NCBI GenBank assembly: GCA_900095095.1
Contig: FMBT01000355.1
Span: 62,001-126,000 of the forward strand
DNA: 64,000 bases
Direction: 5' to 3'
Source of the DNA: Fragilariopsis cylindrus CCMP1102
Lineage: Eukaryota > Bacillariophyta > Bacillariophyceae > Bacillariales > Bacillariaceae
In this document: positions 29,781 to 41,440 of the stretch, piece by piece
Layout: each line of letters begins with the position of its first letter
How positions within the stretch are numbered: position 1 is the first letter of the stretch
Translations under genes and position numbers: made by a program
The notes under the pieces: model-generated
What the model saw: only the letters and a program-made list of their open reading frames with translations
Database searches by the model: none
Told to the model about the DNA's origin: nothing

Positions 29781-31129
29781 TTATTTCCAACGTTTAACGA
29801 TTGAATAATTCCAACGAAGACGAATTACGTCCCAAAGCATTTGAAAACTAACTTTGATGATACCACTTTCGACTACCTTAGAACCATCCTTATCCTTCCA
29901 ATCGATACTCATCTCATCGATAGGTATATTCAATATCTTAGCACGATATAGCACTTCAACGTCATGAGACTATACATTATACATTATAACAACAAAAACA
30001 AAACAAAAAATATTAGAAGATAGCCGTAGACAAACATTCATGTCGTATAAGCGTGCCATAGAATTCTGACTGAAAGATAGATGGTTTGTGTTTGTATTCA
30101 CCCCTTCTAAACCAATTAATCTTTAGTCCAATTGAAGTAAACATAGAACAAACAAGAATTTTAACTTACCCATCCTTGTAAATGTAGATTTTTATATATC
30201 TTTTTGGATGCATTTAATGTCATTAATTTATATCCACATTGAGAATCTTGTATTCGAAGCTTATTCATGGTCAAAATTCGAACACATGTTTGAAATCCTA
30301 TTCTTGTTATACCACGAGATGAAAATATTTTATAATTACGATTACCTATAACAATTCCAGGTATTGACCAATCAATGAAACTACTACCGTCCTCATTATC
30401 ATCATCACTATTCTCTGTATTATTATCTTCATCATCACAAGGCACTACTTGTAGTAACTTTCGTAGTTTAACTAACATATCATTCAAATAAATAAGATCA
30501 CCTGATCCATCCGCATCTTGAGTTAGAATTAATGTACCTGTTGATTTATTATTGTCAGTATTGTTGTCTACTATATATTGAACACCTCTTGCTATGGCAG
30601 CACCCTTTCCTTTATTTTCTTCCATGGATATAGTACGTATTGGAATCTTAGCAGGAAAATTCTGTATAATTTCACAGGTGGAATCGATGGAACCATCATC
30701 GACGATAACAATTTCAACCTCACGAAATAATATCGCCGATGATATATCATTATCGTTATCGCCAGGATCATCGTTATTATTGGACGAGATAGATTTTTTC
30801 AGTAAAAAGTCTTGATAACATTCTAAAGTCGATCGTATCCGATTTTCTTCATTATATGCGGGTATTATAATAACTAATCGAGGAAGAAGACCCTCTTTGA
30901 TGGTTGGTGTTGGTATTGGTATTGAATTTGCCGTCGTTGATTTTACTGTCGACAAAAAATGCTGATCACGGAAAGAAGAAGGAGAAGAAGAAGACGACGA
31001 CGAGGAAAAAGGATTGACCCTCGGGCGAGAAATGCCGGAAGAGATCCAACCTGCTGTTCCTTGGAGCTCAACAATCAGGAAGGATATTAGCAGAACATAA
31101 TAAACTCTCATCTCATATCCTATTATCAT
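29781..31129 (-). CDS. ALG5: Dolichyl-phosphate beta-glucosyltransferase ALG5
   Basis: Makes dolichyl-phosphate-glucose for N-glycan precursor assembly at the ER. Exon 1 is 31129-30170 and exon 2 29969-29781, phase 0, with a GTAAGT donor; about 382 residues. An N-terminal hydrophobic segment (VYYVLLISFLIVELQG) would anchor it. The GT2 fold shows VIIIPAYNEENRI near 88, VIVDDGSIDST near 143, EENKGKGAAIARG, and the metal-binding QDADGSGDL near 205. QDSQCGYKLM and HLQGWSHDVEVLYRAK are the ALG5 signature late in the enzyme. Low-complexity acidic Asn/Asp inserts interrupt the core at about 118-130 and 232-246. The last exon ends in VIRLRWNYSIVKRWK. Confidence 0.92.
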
Positions 31130-31512
31130 CCTGTTCCTATAATTCTTGTTCTGTCATTCACAAAAAATCTAAATCGTGTTGGTGTGTTCTCATATCATGT
31201 TCTTGTTCGATGTTCGCCGATCTTGAATGGAACAGATAATTGATCGCTGTTCTACTGTTCTTTTTGGCGCATGTTTCGATTTAATCACGAATTCAGTCTT
31301 GTGCGTCATTCACCGCGGACGAGATGAGTGAGTCGAGTGTCTTTGACACCTTTTTTATTTACGTCGTGGTGTCAATAGATTTTTTCGACGGAGTGCGACG
31401 ATCCTTGTCGTTTTTATTCATTCACATCCCACACACAAAAAAAGATATCAAACAACTCAAAAACAACAACTCGAACAACACTTACTAATTCTTATATATA
31501 AAAACAACAAAA
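31130..31512. other. Divergent intergenic spacer
   Basis: 383 bp between ALG5 (minus) and the small PDCD4-like gene (plus). A 5' leader rich in AACAA repeats precedes the ATG at 31513. No other signal seen. Confidence 0.4.
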
Positions 31513-32319
31513 ATGGTTCAACATCCAAAGACGTACGTACTGTTTTCTCAGAATGTGTTGATTGATATTCATGTATTGATTGTTGGGAAGAACGACGACC
31601 ATGATGAACTCAAGATTTTGTCCACAAAAGAAACTGTGATCGTAATGGGTGTGTGTGTGTGTGTGTGGATGAAGTCTTTTTTTGCGAGCGTTGAGTTATA
31701 TCTTTTTCGTATTCATCTTTCATTCTTGTTAACTAATATCATCTTATCATCTCATCTTATCTCATCTCATGTAATCTCATCTCATCTCATCTCATCTTCC
31801 AAATATACCAATAGTGGCAAAGAACACGACACGAAAGGACACGGAGTCCCAGAAACGAAAGGAACATCGGAAGGATCTGCCGCTCGAAATATCCAGAGAA
31901 AGAGTGATCATGTTAAAGGGTACGTACATCCGTCCGATAACAACAACAAAGAAGAAAAGCTCTTAAAAAAATGTGTACAACTCAAGAGAGAATGAATGAA
32001 AGGAATAAAACTAAGAAAAATCTTCTTACCGAGTAATGAATTATTGATGGTAGCCTGCAGCTTCTCATTCTCAGAGTAGCTATTCAATTCAATTCAATTC
32101 AATTCAATCAATATTCAGACAATTTTCCCTTTTCTAATTTAATATTTTCCCCTTCTTTGTCTATTACTATTTCTACCGTGATTCATTAATATTGCACTAT
32201 TTCTTTATTATTTTCCCTCTTCAAAAATATATAATGACACAAACAGAAAGGAAAAGAAGCAGGGAGGAGGTGGATTAGGTCATAAAGGAGATTGGAAAAC
32301 GTCCACTGATGGCATGTAA
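31513..32319 (+). CDS. Small basic Gly-rich protein resembling the PDCD4 N-terminal motif
   Basis: Three short exons, 31513-31532, 31815-31919 and 32247-32319, with GT-AG introns and consistent phases, encode 65 residues. Two features match the N-terminal part of the full PDCD4 gene 2 kb downstream: GTSEGSAARNIQRKSD here versus GTSKRNITRKKTD there, and KKQGGGGLGHKGDW versus KKQGGHGKGEW. A KKGG-G-GKG-W element of this type is conserved just before the MA3 domains in PDCD4-like proteins of plants and animals. No MA3 domain is encoded, so this looks like a free-standing copy of that segment. Introns carry ATCTC and AATTC pentanucleotide repeats. Function unknown; RNA or ribosome binding is a guess from charge. 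Confidence 0.6.
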
Positions 32320-33761
32320 AAATATGGTGTAACCCATATTTTTTTCGTATCATCTGTCATCCATTACCATTATATATGTATATAACCACCATATTAAATT
32401 TCCTAATATGTTACATACAACTTCAAAAGATCAAAAAAAAAAATCGTCGTCTCATGCACTTCTCTTTAGAACAGCAACAACAAGAATAACAACAAAAACT
32501 TCCACTATCGATTGAGAAGAGCCTTTTTTTTCTTGTCAAGCTTTTTCAATAAGAAAAACGATACGGAATAACGACACTAAAAATAATTCTATATAAGATG
32601 GAAAATTCGGATCACGTTTGACGGGAATAATTAATTATAATATAGCATAATATAATAAAATAAAACAGTTTTCCTTAAAAAAAAAGAAGTAAATGCAAAT
32701 AGCATATAGTTGTATTGAATATCAGTAATATACAATTAGATTTAGCTATATTTCAATGGTATCGTATCGGTACTATATTTCGTATGTGGGTAAGATAATA
32801 ATAGCAACTTTTGGTGACAAGGCACAATGACATAGATAATACTACCAGAAAAATCAATAGTGACAATTGAAATTATTCATCTGTGTGTTGTTTTTGCATC
32901 TTCTAGTTGTTGTGCCTGCAACGGAACAATGATTACTTCATCAACCATTATTCTGATAAGGATGATGCTGACTGTTTTGTTGAACTTCATCTTTTATTTT
33001 GTTGTCATACAAAAGAATTGTAGAGAGATTTTGACAGGAAGAAATTAGAATGATGTTAGCAATAGATTGTGCAATGAAAGGCAGTATTAATCATTGAGTA
33101 TGAGGGTAGGAATCTCATCTAATGTATGCATCAAATTCAACACAAACAGAACACAACACACAAAAGAAAGAAAGAAAGATGTTCAATAATGCTAGCTACA
33201 AAACATTGTGACATGGATGTCACTTTGCATCCCTGTGGCACATAATGGGATGGTGTTGCAAATAATGGCTACAGTAGTATGAAGTTTGAAAAATAAAGAG
33301 AAATGTTCAAACATAATGAGCACATATTATTTTAAATGTAATTGTGCTAATGTTGATGATTGATGATACCATAGTGGGGGAATCGGGAATCGAGAATCTA
33401 GAAATACTGTAGACACATCATCATGCAGAACTGACACGCGAATTCTTTTTTCAGTGACACACTGCCTGGCTGTACGTGATACGATTTTTAGAACCCTCAC
33501 TAGGAAAACTCGATGACGCCAAGATATCGATGCGCTATTCGAATTCCTACGGTACAAGAGCACTGCAGTCATAATACTACGTAGTACACGTAACACATTT
33601 TTGGGACAGAAAGATATTTCCCCCTTCAGCCATCGCATCAGGCATCACCAATCTACTCACTTCGATCCTGTCAATTAATAATTCAGTTCAAAAAAAAAAT
33701 CCACCAGCAAATACACACCACTTGCTTGATCACAAAAGAAATTATTTCGGCTATCAATAAG
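32320..33761. other. Intergenic spacer of 1.4 kb
   Basis: AT-rich sequence between two genes on the plus strand. It includes the 3' flank of the small PDCD4-like gene, an AAAG tract at about 33163-33178 and the PDCD4 leader. I see no convincing coding region on either strand. Confidence 0.45.
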
Positions 33762-35761
33762 ATGACCGATTACGCAAAACGACCCGAAATCACAGTTGAG
33801 ACCATGGTGAGTTATGCTCCGTCGACGTTTCGAATGAATCGAATCCAAAACATATCTTTTTTCTATTGTCGAATCGAATCAATCACGAGTAGAGCGAAGA
33901 ATGGTATCAAGTGTCAAATCAAATCAAATCAAATCAAATAGAGTAAAAAAATAAGGATCGTGACGACAAGGTTGTTTTATCCTCCTCTCCTCCCAGGTTT
34001 TGGTCTGGTTAGACGAAGATGTGCCTGGGTATCTCTCACATCTGATCGACCAGCCGTAATTGATAACACGAGATGTTGTCGTTGTCATCTATCATCACTT
34101 AATTCCAAATAATATTTATCATCTCACACTGTTCTATCTTCAATATTATATCATAACATGGTATGTAATCCACGATACAAACTAACAAACTTTACCGTAT
34201 ATAGGGAAAGGTCCACAACCCAACTGGTGCAGGTGTAAAAGCGGTTTCTTCTCAAGTACAAGCAAAGACCGCCAAAATCAACAGCAAGAAAAACGCCGCC
34301 GCCGATACTACTAAAACTGGAATCCCATCGAGTATCGCTGTTGGTGGCGATGATGATCAGCATGCGACGAAAGTGAAGGAAGGGACATCTAAGCGTAATA
34401 TAACACGTAAGAAGACTGATGGAAATTTCGATTCGCAGCATAAAAAACAGGGTGGACACGGCAAGGGAGAATGGAAAGATGAAGTCATTTTTAACGACGA
34501 GGCATTAGAGCCTTTAGATGAAAACGATCCAAATTATGATGAAACCAAGGGTAAGTATGTATTGAGTAGTCATGAAGATCCAGAATCACGGAATTTTGAT
34601 GAATCGGAAGGAAAGCCTCTATACGGACCGATGTTAACAGAAAGTGAATTCAAATTACAAGTTCATGAAAATTTGAAAGAATACTTCGATTCGTGTGATA
34701 CAGATGAAGTTATTCGTTCAATAGAAGAATTGAAATGTAAGGAATACCATCCAGATGTAGTGAAAAAGGCGATATCGATTAGTCTTGACAAACATCCAAG
34801 AGAACGAGAACTCGTTTCGCGTTTATTGACGTGCCTACATCCAGCACCGTTGACAGATCAATGCATGGAGGAAGGATTTAATATTTTACTAGATTCATTG
34901 GACGATCTAACAACAGACGTCCCAGATGCAAAAGTGAGTTGACACACTGATAAATGAAGAGTGTTCGTTGTGGAAATTTAATGTGAAGCGTTGTTATTGT
35001 CGAGTTTTCTGTATTTGATTTAGATTCTTTTGTGTGTTTTTGGCTGCTACCGATCCCGACGTCGTTATCGTTTCTATTAGTTTTGTGTTGAGATATCATT
35101 GTTTTCTCACACAATCTTATCATCTATCACGGCCATTATTGATTCGATGTTGTTTACATTATTTTGTTTGTGAATTTAGACCATGGTTGCCAATTTTTTA
35201 GCACGGGCTGTTGTCGACGAGGTCTTGCCACCCGCATTTCTTTCGGAACAAAACAACAAACGGCCTGGTGATATTGTGATTGAAAAAGCCATCTCCTTAT
35301 TATCTAGAGAGCATTGTACGGCTCGTTTGGAACGTGTTTGGGGTCCGGGGGATGGCCGTCCCGTTTCTGAGCTCAAGATAGAAATGGATCAAATGCTTCA
35401 AGAATATTTACTTAGTCGAGAACTTGATGAATGTGCTCGCTGCGTAAAAGAATTAGACTCGGCACACTATATGCACGAACTCGTCAAGCGTGGTGTAAAG
35501 ATTGCAATGGAGGCAGATGGGAAAGATTCTGCCACCCAACATGAGAAGTCTGCTATCGATGCTATGGCTGCATTGTTTGGGTTCTTGGTCAAGAATGCTA
35601 TCATCTCCGAACATCAAGTTTCCAAGGGAGTTGATCGTCTGCATCGTATTCTAGAAGATTTGAAACTTGACGTTCCTGCGGCACCTACTCTTCTAAAAGA
35701 TTTTGGAGAAATTTTAAGCGAAGAAATACCCAGTTTCGCAAAGGAAGAAAAGAAGGTGTAG
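33762..35761 (+). CDS. PDCD4: PDCD4-like protein with two MA3 domains
   Basis: PDCD4 proteins bind the helicase eIF4A through MA3 domains and restrain translation. Exons 33762-33806, 34205-34933 and 35180-35761 join in phase 0 to 451 residues. The N-terminus (1-125) is basic, with KKTDGNFDSQHKKQGGHGKG, then the linker NDPNYDETKG. MA3-1 covers about 145-275 (SEFKLQVHENLKEYFDSCDT, FLARAVVDEVLPPAFL), split by intron 2. MA3-2 covers about 305-440 (QMLQEYLLSRELDECARCVK, ILEDLKLDVPAAPTLL). Domain order and length match plant and animal homologues. A small gene just upstream repeats only the N-terminal motif. Intron 1 has an AAATC repeat. Confidence 0.92.
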
Positions 35762-36173
35762 ATGATTCATTTTTTTTTAAACATACTACACTAAAAAAAG
35801 ATGAAGAAATTCCCATTCTGTTTTCTTTAATAATTTATTCATCAGAACGTATCTGCGTCCATTAGTTTTCTTCCATAATCTAGATCACATGGGTACATTT
35901 TCATCATTCAAATCGCAACACATCTAAATAAACTTCAAATAGAGTTCCTATATACTATAAATAAATAAAAATCTACTTACTACATACAGTAATCATATTA
36001 TCTTGAGTTTTATATTATCATCTCTACTTAATGTTATCATTAGTTAGTCTAGACATAGCTTTGCACCATCCCAGATAAGAATTGAGTCTTACTTACTAGC
36101 AGCAGTAAAGTTTACATTACACTATAATATTATACGAAATAAATATGATGTAGACCGGTAGTTATTTATTTTA
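35762..36173. other. Convergent 3' spacer
   Basis: 412 bp between the 3' ends of PDCD4 (plus) and proteasome alpha-7 (minus). AT-rich with several AATAAA-like signals, such as near 35959-35970. Nothing else seen. Confidence 0.4.
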
Positions 36174-36983
36174 TTATTTGTTTAGTTTAATCTTCTTCCA
36201 TTCCCTCTTCTCCTCCTCTTCTTCTTCCTGTTCTAATTGTTCTTTGGCCCATTCTTGTGAGGTCTTTAGCAAATCCTTTGGTACACCCTGATGAGTCCAT
36301 CCACTTGCTTCACAAATCCAACTAAGTTCTATCTCGATAGGTTTGGCATCCTTTTGTTCCGCATGTAGGAGGTATAGGATTCTTAAAATTTGCTTCACGG
36401 CATCCTCCGCTAGGATCGGTGCCTTGTGCAAATTTAATTTTTCCAATTCTGTCTTGGCGGCCTGCTTACCCTTACCAGTTGCTACACCATAATACATATA
36501 TGGTGCTCCGTTGGGTTCCAATAATTGAAGGGAACATTCCTTCGTATCGGGATCGTATCCCGCTATGACTGCGGCAGCACCAAATGGACGCAATGCACCA
36601 TGCAATGTGAAGTAATGTGCGTACGTACCAAGTCGTTCTCCTAATACGCCCGGTGGTATCTTACTACCGTATTGTTCCTGCCAGTCGGCTGATTCTTCGA
36701 CTAAACGCTGAACTAGTACACGAGCATCAGGAAGAAATCCTGTAGATGCACAACCAATGTGTGTATCACAAGTATGAATTCGCTTATAGGAACCCGTTGT
36801 GGCTACAACCATTTTATGATTGATAGGTTTAGCACAACCCAAAACAACACCATTGCTACATTTGATACCTAAAACAGGACCAGCATTTTCGACTGCCTTC
36901 GTCGCATACTCGACTTGAAAGATCCGACCATCAGGTGAAAAAGTCGACGAGGATAGATCGTAACCAGAACCAGACGATGCCAT
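36174..36983 (-). CDS. PSMA3: 20S proteasome subunit alpha type-7 class (PSMA3/PRE10 orthologue)
   Basis: 269 residues, one exon. It is a structural alpha-ring subunit of the 20S proteasome. The N-terminal alpha signature GYDLSSSTFSPDGRIFQVEY is complete, followed by TKAVENAGPVLGIK, which together place it in the PSMA3 group (alpha-7 in systematic naming). The rest matches: STGFLPDARVLVQRLVEE, RPFGAAAVIAGYD, ATGKGKQAAKTELEKL. The tail from about 245 is an acidic Glu run followed by a Lys-rich end, like the charged C-terminus of this subunit in other eukaryotes, which contacts regulators. No oddity in frame or length. Confidence 0.95.
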   Translation of the reverse strand: MASSGSGYDLSSSTFSPDGRIFQVEYATKAVENAGPVLGIKCSNGVVLGCAKPINHKMVVATTGSYKRIHTCDTHIGCASTGFLPDARVLVQRLVEESADWQEQYGSKIPPGVLGERLGTYAHYFTLHGALRPFGAAAVIAGYDPDTKECSLQLLEPNGAPYMYYGVATGKGKQAAKTELEKLNLHKAPILAEDAVKQILRILYLLHAEQKDAKPIEIELSWICEASGWTHQGVPKDLLKTSQEWAKEQLEQEEEEEEKREWKKIKLNK

Positions 36984-37489
36984 TTTACTTTATTTTTATT
37001 TAGTTTAGTTTAATTGATTTAATAAATACTGTACGTAGTGATAAGAGTTTCGAAAGTCTATTGAGGATCTAACAAATATGTCCAATGTGAGAGATAATAG
37101 CGGTTGGCGTAACAGAGTTTAATTTACGGCGGCGTTGTACACGGAGTAAATCTACACGGAATGAAAAAACGCGCAAATCGATACAAATCGATGTCGAACG
37201 AACAATTATTGCTTTGGTAGGAGCAGATTTAGCTCTTTGTTTGTAGTGCAATTTTCAATTTCGCAATTTCCCCTTCTAATTATTAGGTACCTCCATTCCA
37301 TCAGCCGTCTAAAACAATGTGAAAAAGTGAAGCTTATATTATTTGAATCTCAGACTGCCCCATGCTTTGGGTATCTAAGCTAAGATCTGTAATGGCTACG
37401 AGTACTACTACTCTATCAATGACTCATCACGCTGCCATCCTTTTACACAGAGGCCTGCGCTTCTTTACCAGATAGAAAGCACAATTATT
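36984..37489. other. Intergenic spacer upstream of PSMA3
   Basis: 5' flank of the proteasome gene. It ends where copia-like sequence begins. No gene supported. Confidence 0.4.
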
Positions 37490-37780
37490 TAAGAACTGCT
37501 GCATACCTTCAAAGCTACCATTCTTCATTCATGAAGACAACCATCAAAGGGGCTCTAAAACTTTCAAACTTAGAACCTGTTCATACCCCATAACAGAAGT
37601 TCTATGATCTTTGCCTACACAAGTTTTGCTCATGACTCACTCCCAAGAAAATCAAAATTCAGTTTGTTTGTCCCAACTGACCTACATATAAAGGCCAACT
37701 ACCTGATTACACTAAGCCTTTTGATCCAACCATTTTAAAACATAGCAACCAATTCCTTTCAATGGGTTGATAATCCGCCT
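37490..37780 (+). mobile_element. Ty1/copia retrotransposon fossil fragment
   Basis: Plus-strand pieces resemble the end of a copia RNase H domain: an IHEDN-like motif, a SNLEPV-like stretch and a KPFDPT-like tail before the family stop region. It is a short remnant, broken in several places, and no LTRs were recognised. It differs from the fossil at 26.0-26.4 kb, so it is probably another lineage or insertion. Confidence 0.6.
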
Positions 37781-38119
37781 GAAAGAGAGGGCGTATCATC
37801 ATTGTATTTGAGTTAGCTGGATTCCATTAACTGCTTGTGTGACATTGTTGGTGTCCCAGACAGTAATCCCTTGCTGTTTCTAGTACAAAATCAATTTATA
37901 GACAAACCTCCAAAGGATATGATGCACAAGCTCAATGGTTTATACAAACTTATGCAATGCTTGGAAGAATTCATTTGACATGTGAACAAAAGATGCGAAA
38001 AAAAATTCAAATCCAGAAAATGTTACAGTTTAATTAAATTAATAGTCACTTTTTCCTAATAGAGTTGTATTTTATCTTCCGTCCATACTCACACATATAT
38101 GGCCTTGACTTTCAATCAT

Positions 38120-38448
38120 TCAAGCAGCGGCAGATACAGTTATATTGTCTACGTCAAATTCCTCATCAACCTCCTCTTTTCCCTTCTGTGGTGAAAGTTT
38201 CTGCCTTTTCTCGTCGAATGATCCCCATTTCTGGTGGGATCATTTCTTTTTGAGCTATCATCAAGATCTATGCTGAGGATCTTCTTCATTGATGCGCGTT
38301 AGCATCTTTCTACGTAGTTCTGGAGCACCTTCTCGAAGTGACTGGCAATTTTTTGATACGCCTTTCTTTCGGTTAGTTGTTCCCAAACAACAGCGGAAGA
38401 AGATAGTACCGCCTTGCACCGGCGAACGAATCGTCCTCCATATGACAT
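38120..38448 (-). pseudogene. Small broken gene of unknown function
   Basis: Coding-like pieces follow each other on the minus strand in different frames. From an ATG at 38448: SYGGRFVRRCKAVLSSSAVV, then QLTERKAYQKIASHFEKVLQ. After a shift near 38315: MLTRINEEDPQHRS. After another near 38255: AQKEMIPPEMGIIRREKAET. After a third near 38180: EEVDEEFDVDNITVSAAA and a stop at 38120. Residue composition is protein-like and helical throughout, unlike random frames nearby. I do not recognise the family. Three shifts in 330 bp suggest a pseudogene or a badly assembled patch. It lies downstream of the DnaJ gene in the same direction. Confidence 0.45.
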
Positions 38449-38718
38449 GACAATTTTAAGCACTTTGCAAGCAATCTTAGGTTTATTCGGCCCGCGCCGA
38501 GCACAAGTATAAAGTTTGATATCTGAGGATTACGTTCCGAAATATTTGATTCCCCTTCTGAAAGATTGTTGTTGCACCACGACCACATACGATATCATTT
38601 CCCTGTAGATGCGTGATTAAAGCTGATGTTGATGATGATGATGAAATCGAGGACAAGGGTGAGACGGATCGAAAGTAGTAAATATCCGATATTTACTTTT
38701 CCTAACTAATGTTTAAAT

Positions 38719-39357
38719 TTAGAAACTCCTCTTCCTTCGCGTTTGCGAACATAACTGGGGCAAAATTGGACCTTGAATTGCATTCTTGCTGCAGGAAAGC
38801 TTCTTCGTGAAAAATCCTTCTTCCTCTAAGATAAAGGCTATATGCCACGCAGGAGGAAGGCACCCCGTTCTCGTTTTCGCATTTTTGCACGCTCCTTCTC
38901 TGTACGATATCATGACTTCTCTCCTTGTCGCGGCATCCATGCGAAGACCAGTGTGTTCTTCGAAGAATACATTGAAGACTTCTTCCGTCAGCCACGATTT
39001 TTTTTTCCCATGGTTAGATCCGGACCGACTGTTATCTTTATCTCGTATTCGTTCAAAGGCTTCTCGTATTCGTGCAAAGTCGTCACCCGTGTCTCCGTTG
39101 GACGTGTCGGGATGATACCTCAACGCGAGCCGCATAAACGCGGTTCTCACGGTTTCGTCGCACGAATTTGGAGGTACACCTAATACTTTCCAGGGATTTT
39201 CTGAGGACAAGGAAGATTTATTCCTCTGTTGTTGATATTGGGCGTCAAAATTTTGTAGGCGCATTGACGACGGATACGGTGTAGTTCGTGCTGGAACCGA
39301 TACCGATACTGATACCGATCCAAATAGTTGACGACACGCAGAGGAGATTCGTATCAT
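38719..39357 (-). CDS. DnaJ (J-domain) protein, probably mitochondrial
   Basis: 212 residues. J-domain proteins bring substrates to Hsp70 and stimulate its ATPase. The start MIRISSACRQLFGSV is rich in Arg and Ser without acidic residues, as in a mitochondrial presequence. The J domain (about 53-110) reads NPWKVLGVPPNSCDETVRTA, ALRYHPDTSNGD with the HPD motif intact, and RIREAFERIRDKDN. A second conserved-looking part (SWLTEEVFNVFFEEHTGLRM, TRREVMISYREG) resembles the C-terminal part of small mitochondrial J proteins. The last 30 residues look less natural, and a neighbouring frame continues to 38702, so the C-terminus is uncertain. Confidence 0.8.
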   Translation of the reverse strand: MIRISSACRQLFGSVSVSVSVPARTTPYPSSMRLQNFDAQYQQQRNKSSLSSENPWKVLGVPPNSCDETVRTAFMRLALRYHPDTSNGDTGDDFARIREAFERIRDKDNSRSGSNHGKKKSWLTEEVFNVFFEEHTGLRMDAATRREVMISYREGACKNAKTRTGCLPPAWHIAFILEEEGFFTKKLSCSKNAIQGPILPQLCSQTRRKRSF

Positions 39358-40187
39358 AGTAGATATTGGACGAAATAAAAATTATAACACTTCTGTTAGC
39401 TAAGCGGGTAGATGATGGAATTAATATTGAATTTTTGGCAAGTACGTTTTTTTAAATCGGGTGATGGGTAGATGACGACGACGACGATGATGATGACAAT
39501 GTAATTATTTATTTACTCTTGTAAAGATTACTGCCACAGATTTAGCCAAGTGTCAGTAGCGGATAGGATCTACAATATGAACCGTGCCGCGGAAATCATG
39601 GGAGGATTCTTCATTCATTCCAATAAAATTACTGTACGATTATTGCAAGAGCTAAATCAAATCATTATTTGTATATTGTATTCTATTGTATTATAAAGAA
39701 TCATGAATCAATCCATCAAATCATCCATGAATATAAACGTGCTTGTCACAAACAGCTGAAATTTGTGACATCCTGCACGCTCTACTTACTCAGCTCTTGC
39801 TTCGAGTGAAAATCATCTGGTGCCGACTGTCTGCAAAACTATGATGGTACGTAGAACTATGTATCACTCTACCTTCGCGCGAGATGTACGAGACGGGAGT
39901 TACGACTGGGACAATCCACGACTAGAAGGATAGCGGTGACGTGTCCTACAGTATGGCCAACAAAACACGAATAATAGTGTATTCGTATGGAATGCGCTAT
40001 GATGATGCAACTCAATTCCACACCAATTATTTATCTGCTTAATTGTGAAGAGGAAGAGGAAAGACTCGTCGTAGCAATAATAACAACGAGAATGCTTTCA
40101 TTTCGGTTGTCCATTATTCAACTACAAGCAAGAACAGCAACAGCAGCAACAACAACAAGTATCACACATATCGAATTTTTATTAACA
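39358..40187. other. Divergent intergenic spacer
   Basis: 830 bp between DnaJ (minus) and the fibrillin-like gene (plus). Contains a GACGAT microsatellite near 39473-39498. In-frame sequence upstream of the fibrillin ATG (from 39987) is probably leader. No other gene seen. Confidence 0.4.
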
Positions 40188-41227
40188 ATGGTTTTCTCCC
40201 GCCGTTCGACGCTACATCTTTTACTAGCCACTACGGCAACAGTAACTGCATTTGTATCGAAAAGCCCTCGATCAGTGATCGAAGGAATCTCCTCTTCTCC
40301 TCGATCTACTATTATTTCTTTAGCTGAAAAATCTTATCTTGACGATGTTGCTAAAACCACATGGAATAATGACGATAGAACATCGGAGGAAGAAAGTAAC
40401 AATGATGATTCTCATACTCTATTAGCTCTACTAAGAATTGCAGCATCAACAGGAAGAGGCGAATATGCAAGTCCTGATCAGAAGAATCTAGCGTCGGAGC
40501 TTATTGCCGCTTTAGAGAAAACAAATCCTACTCCTCAACCAGCAAAGGATCCTAAATTTACGGTCGTTGGGAACTCGTTTATTCTTCTACAGAACTATTT
40601 CGAAGTTCACCTTTTTTCATGGCTGGACGTGCTGTATGCTCTACAACAGATCAAGCTGAGCAGTATGATTGGTTTTGTGACATGCATCGGAAGGCATTGG
40701 CAATCAGCAATATCGGATCGGTACGACAAGTTATCTCTCCGACACTCATGGTCTCTGAGTTTGAGGTAAAAGTTGGAGCTATTCCTTTCCTAAACGATTT
40801 TACTCCGTTTTCATACGCCGGAGGTTTGCCATTCACAGTCGATGGATCTATTGTTAGTTCCGCGGATATCACTCCTACCGATGATGGTCGTTCATGGGAA
40901 TTATTGATGGATACTGTTCAAATCAAGGGAAGCAACGTCCCGGGATTAAGAGCAATCCTAGATAATGGTTTACAATTACAAAGCCGAGGACTTGGTTCGT
41001 TTTTAGAGAAAAATCTAGATGGATATGACAATCCTCGACCAATATTTGAAACAACGTACCTATCAGATTCAATACGTATTAGCCGTGATCAAGATGGAAA
41101 AACGTTCGTTTATGCTAAGGAATCGGACGATTCAAATATTACCGACTACGAAAAAGTCGATGCAGATCTTGGAATTTTATCATTACTTGGAGATTTTAAT
41201 GATAAAGTTACAAAATTTTACATATGA
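40188..41227 (+). CDS. Plastid lipid-associated protein (PAP/fibrillin family), one apparent frame break
   Basis: Fibrillins are lipocalin-like proteins of plastoglobules and thylakoids. I chose the ATG at 40188 because it starts a plastid presequence: MVFSRRSTLHLLLATTATVT, then AFV as cleavage motif. A helical part with LLRIAASTGRGEYASPDQKN, then LASELIAALEKTNPTPQPA, leads to the PAP core. Near 40560 the frame moves by one: read in the second frame, GRWELVYSSTELFRSSPF and FMAGRA continue the fold, and one base lost in TTTAAC explains the shift. The rest is PTLMVSEFEVKVGAIPFLND, RSWELLMDTVQIKGSN, ETTYLSDSIRISRDQDGKTF, the usual PAP ending. About 346 residues if the shift is an error. Confidence 0.85.
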
Positions 41228-41440
41228 TATAAGGAGTAAACGAAATGTCAGATAATACAATACTTGTACAACAAATCATTGTCAAACTAATAAGAATACT
41301 GGTACAAATAAATGATAATACATTCCGTACAGTGCTATTTTAATTTTTTGCTATGCAGTATTCACATATTAGCTCCTTCCTTTAATAATTGATTCGTGCT
41401 TCCACTTACTCATCAATTCTTTAGGTGTACGTATGCATTA

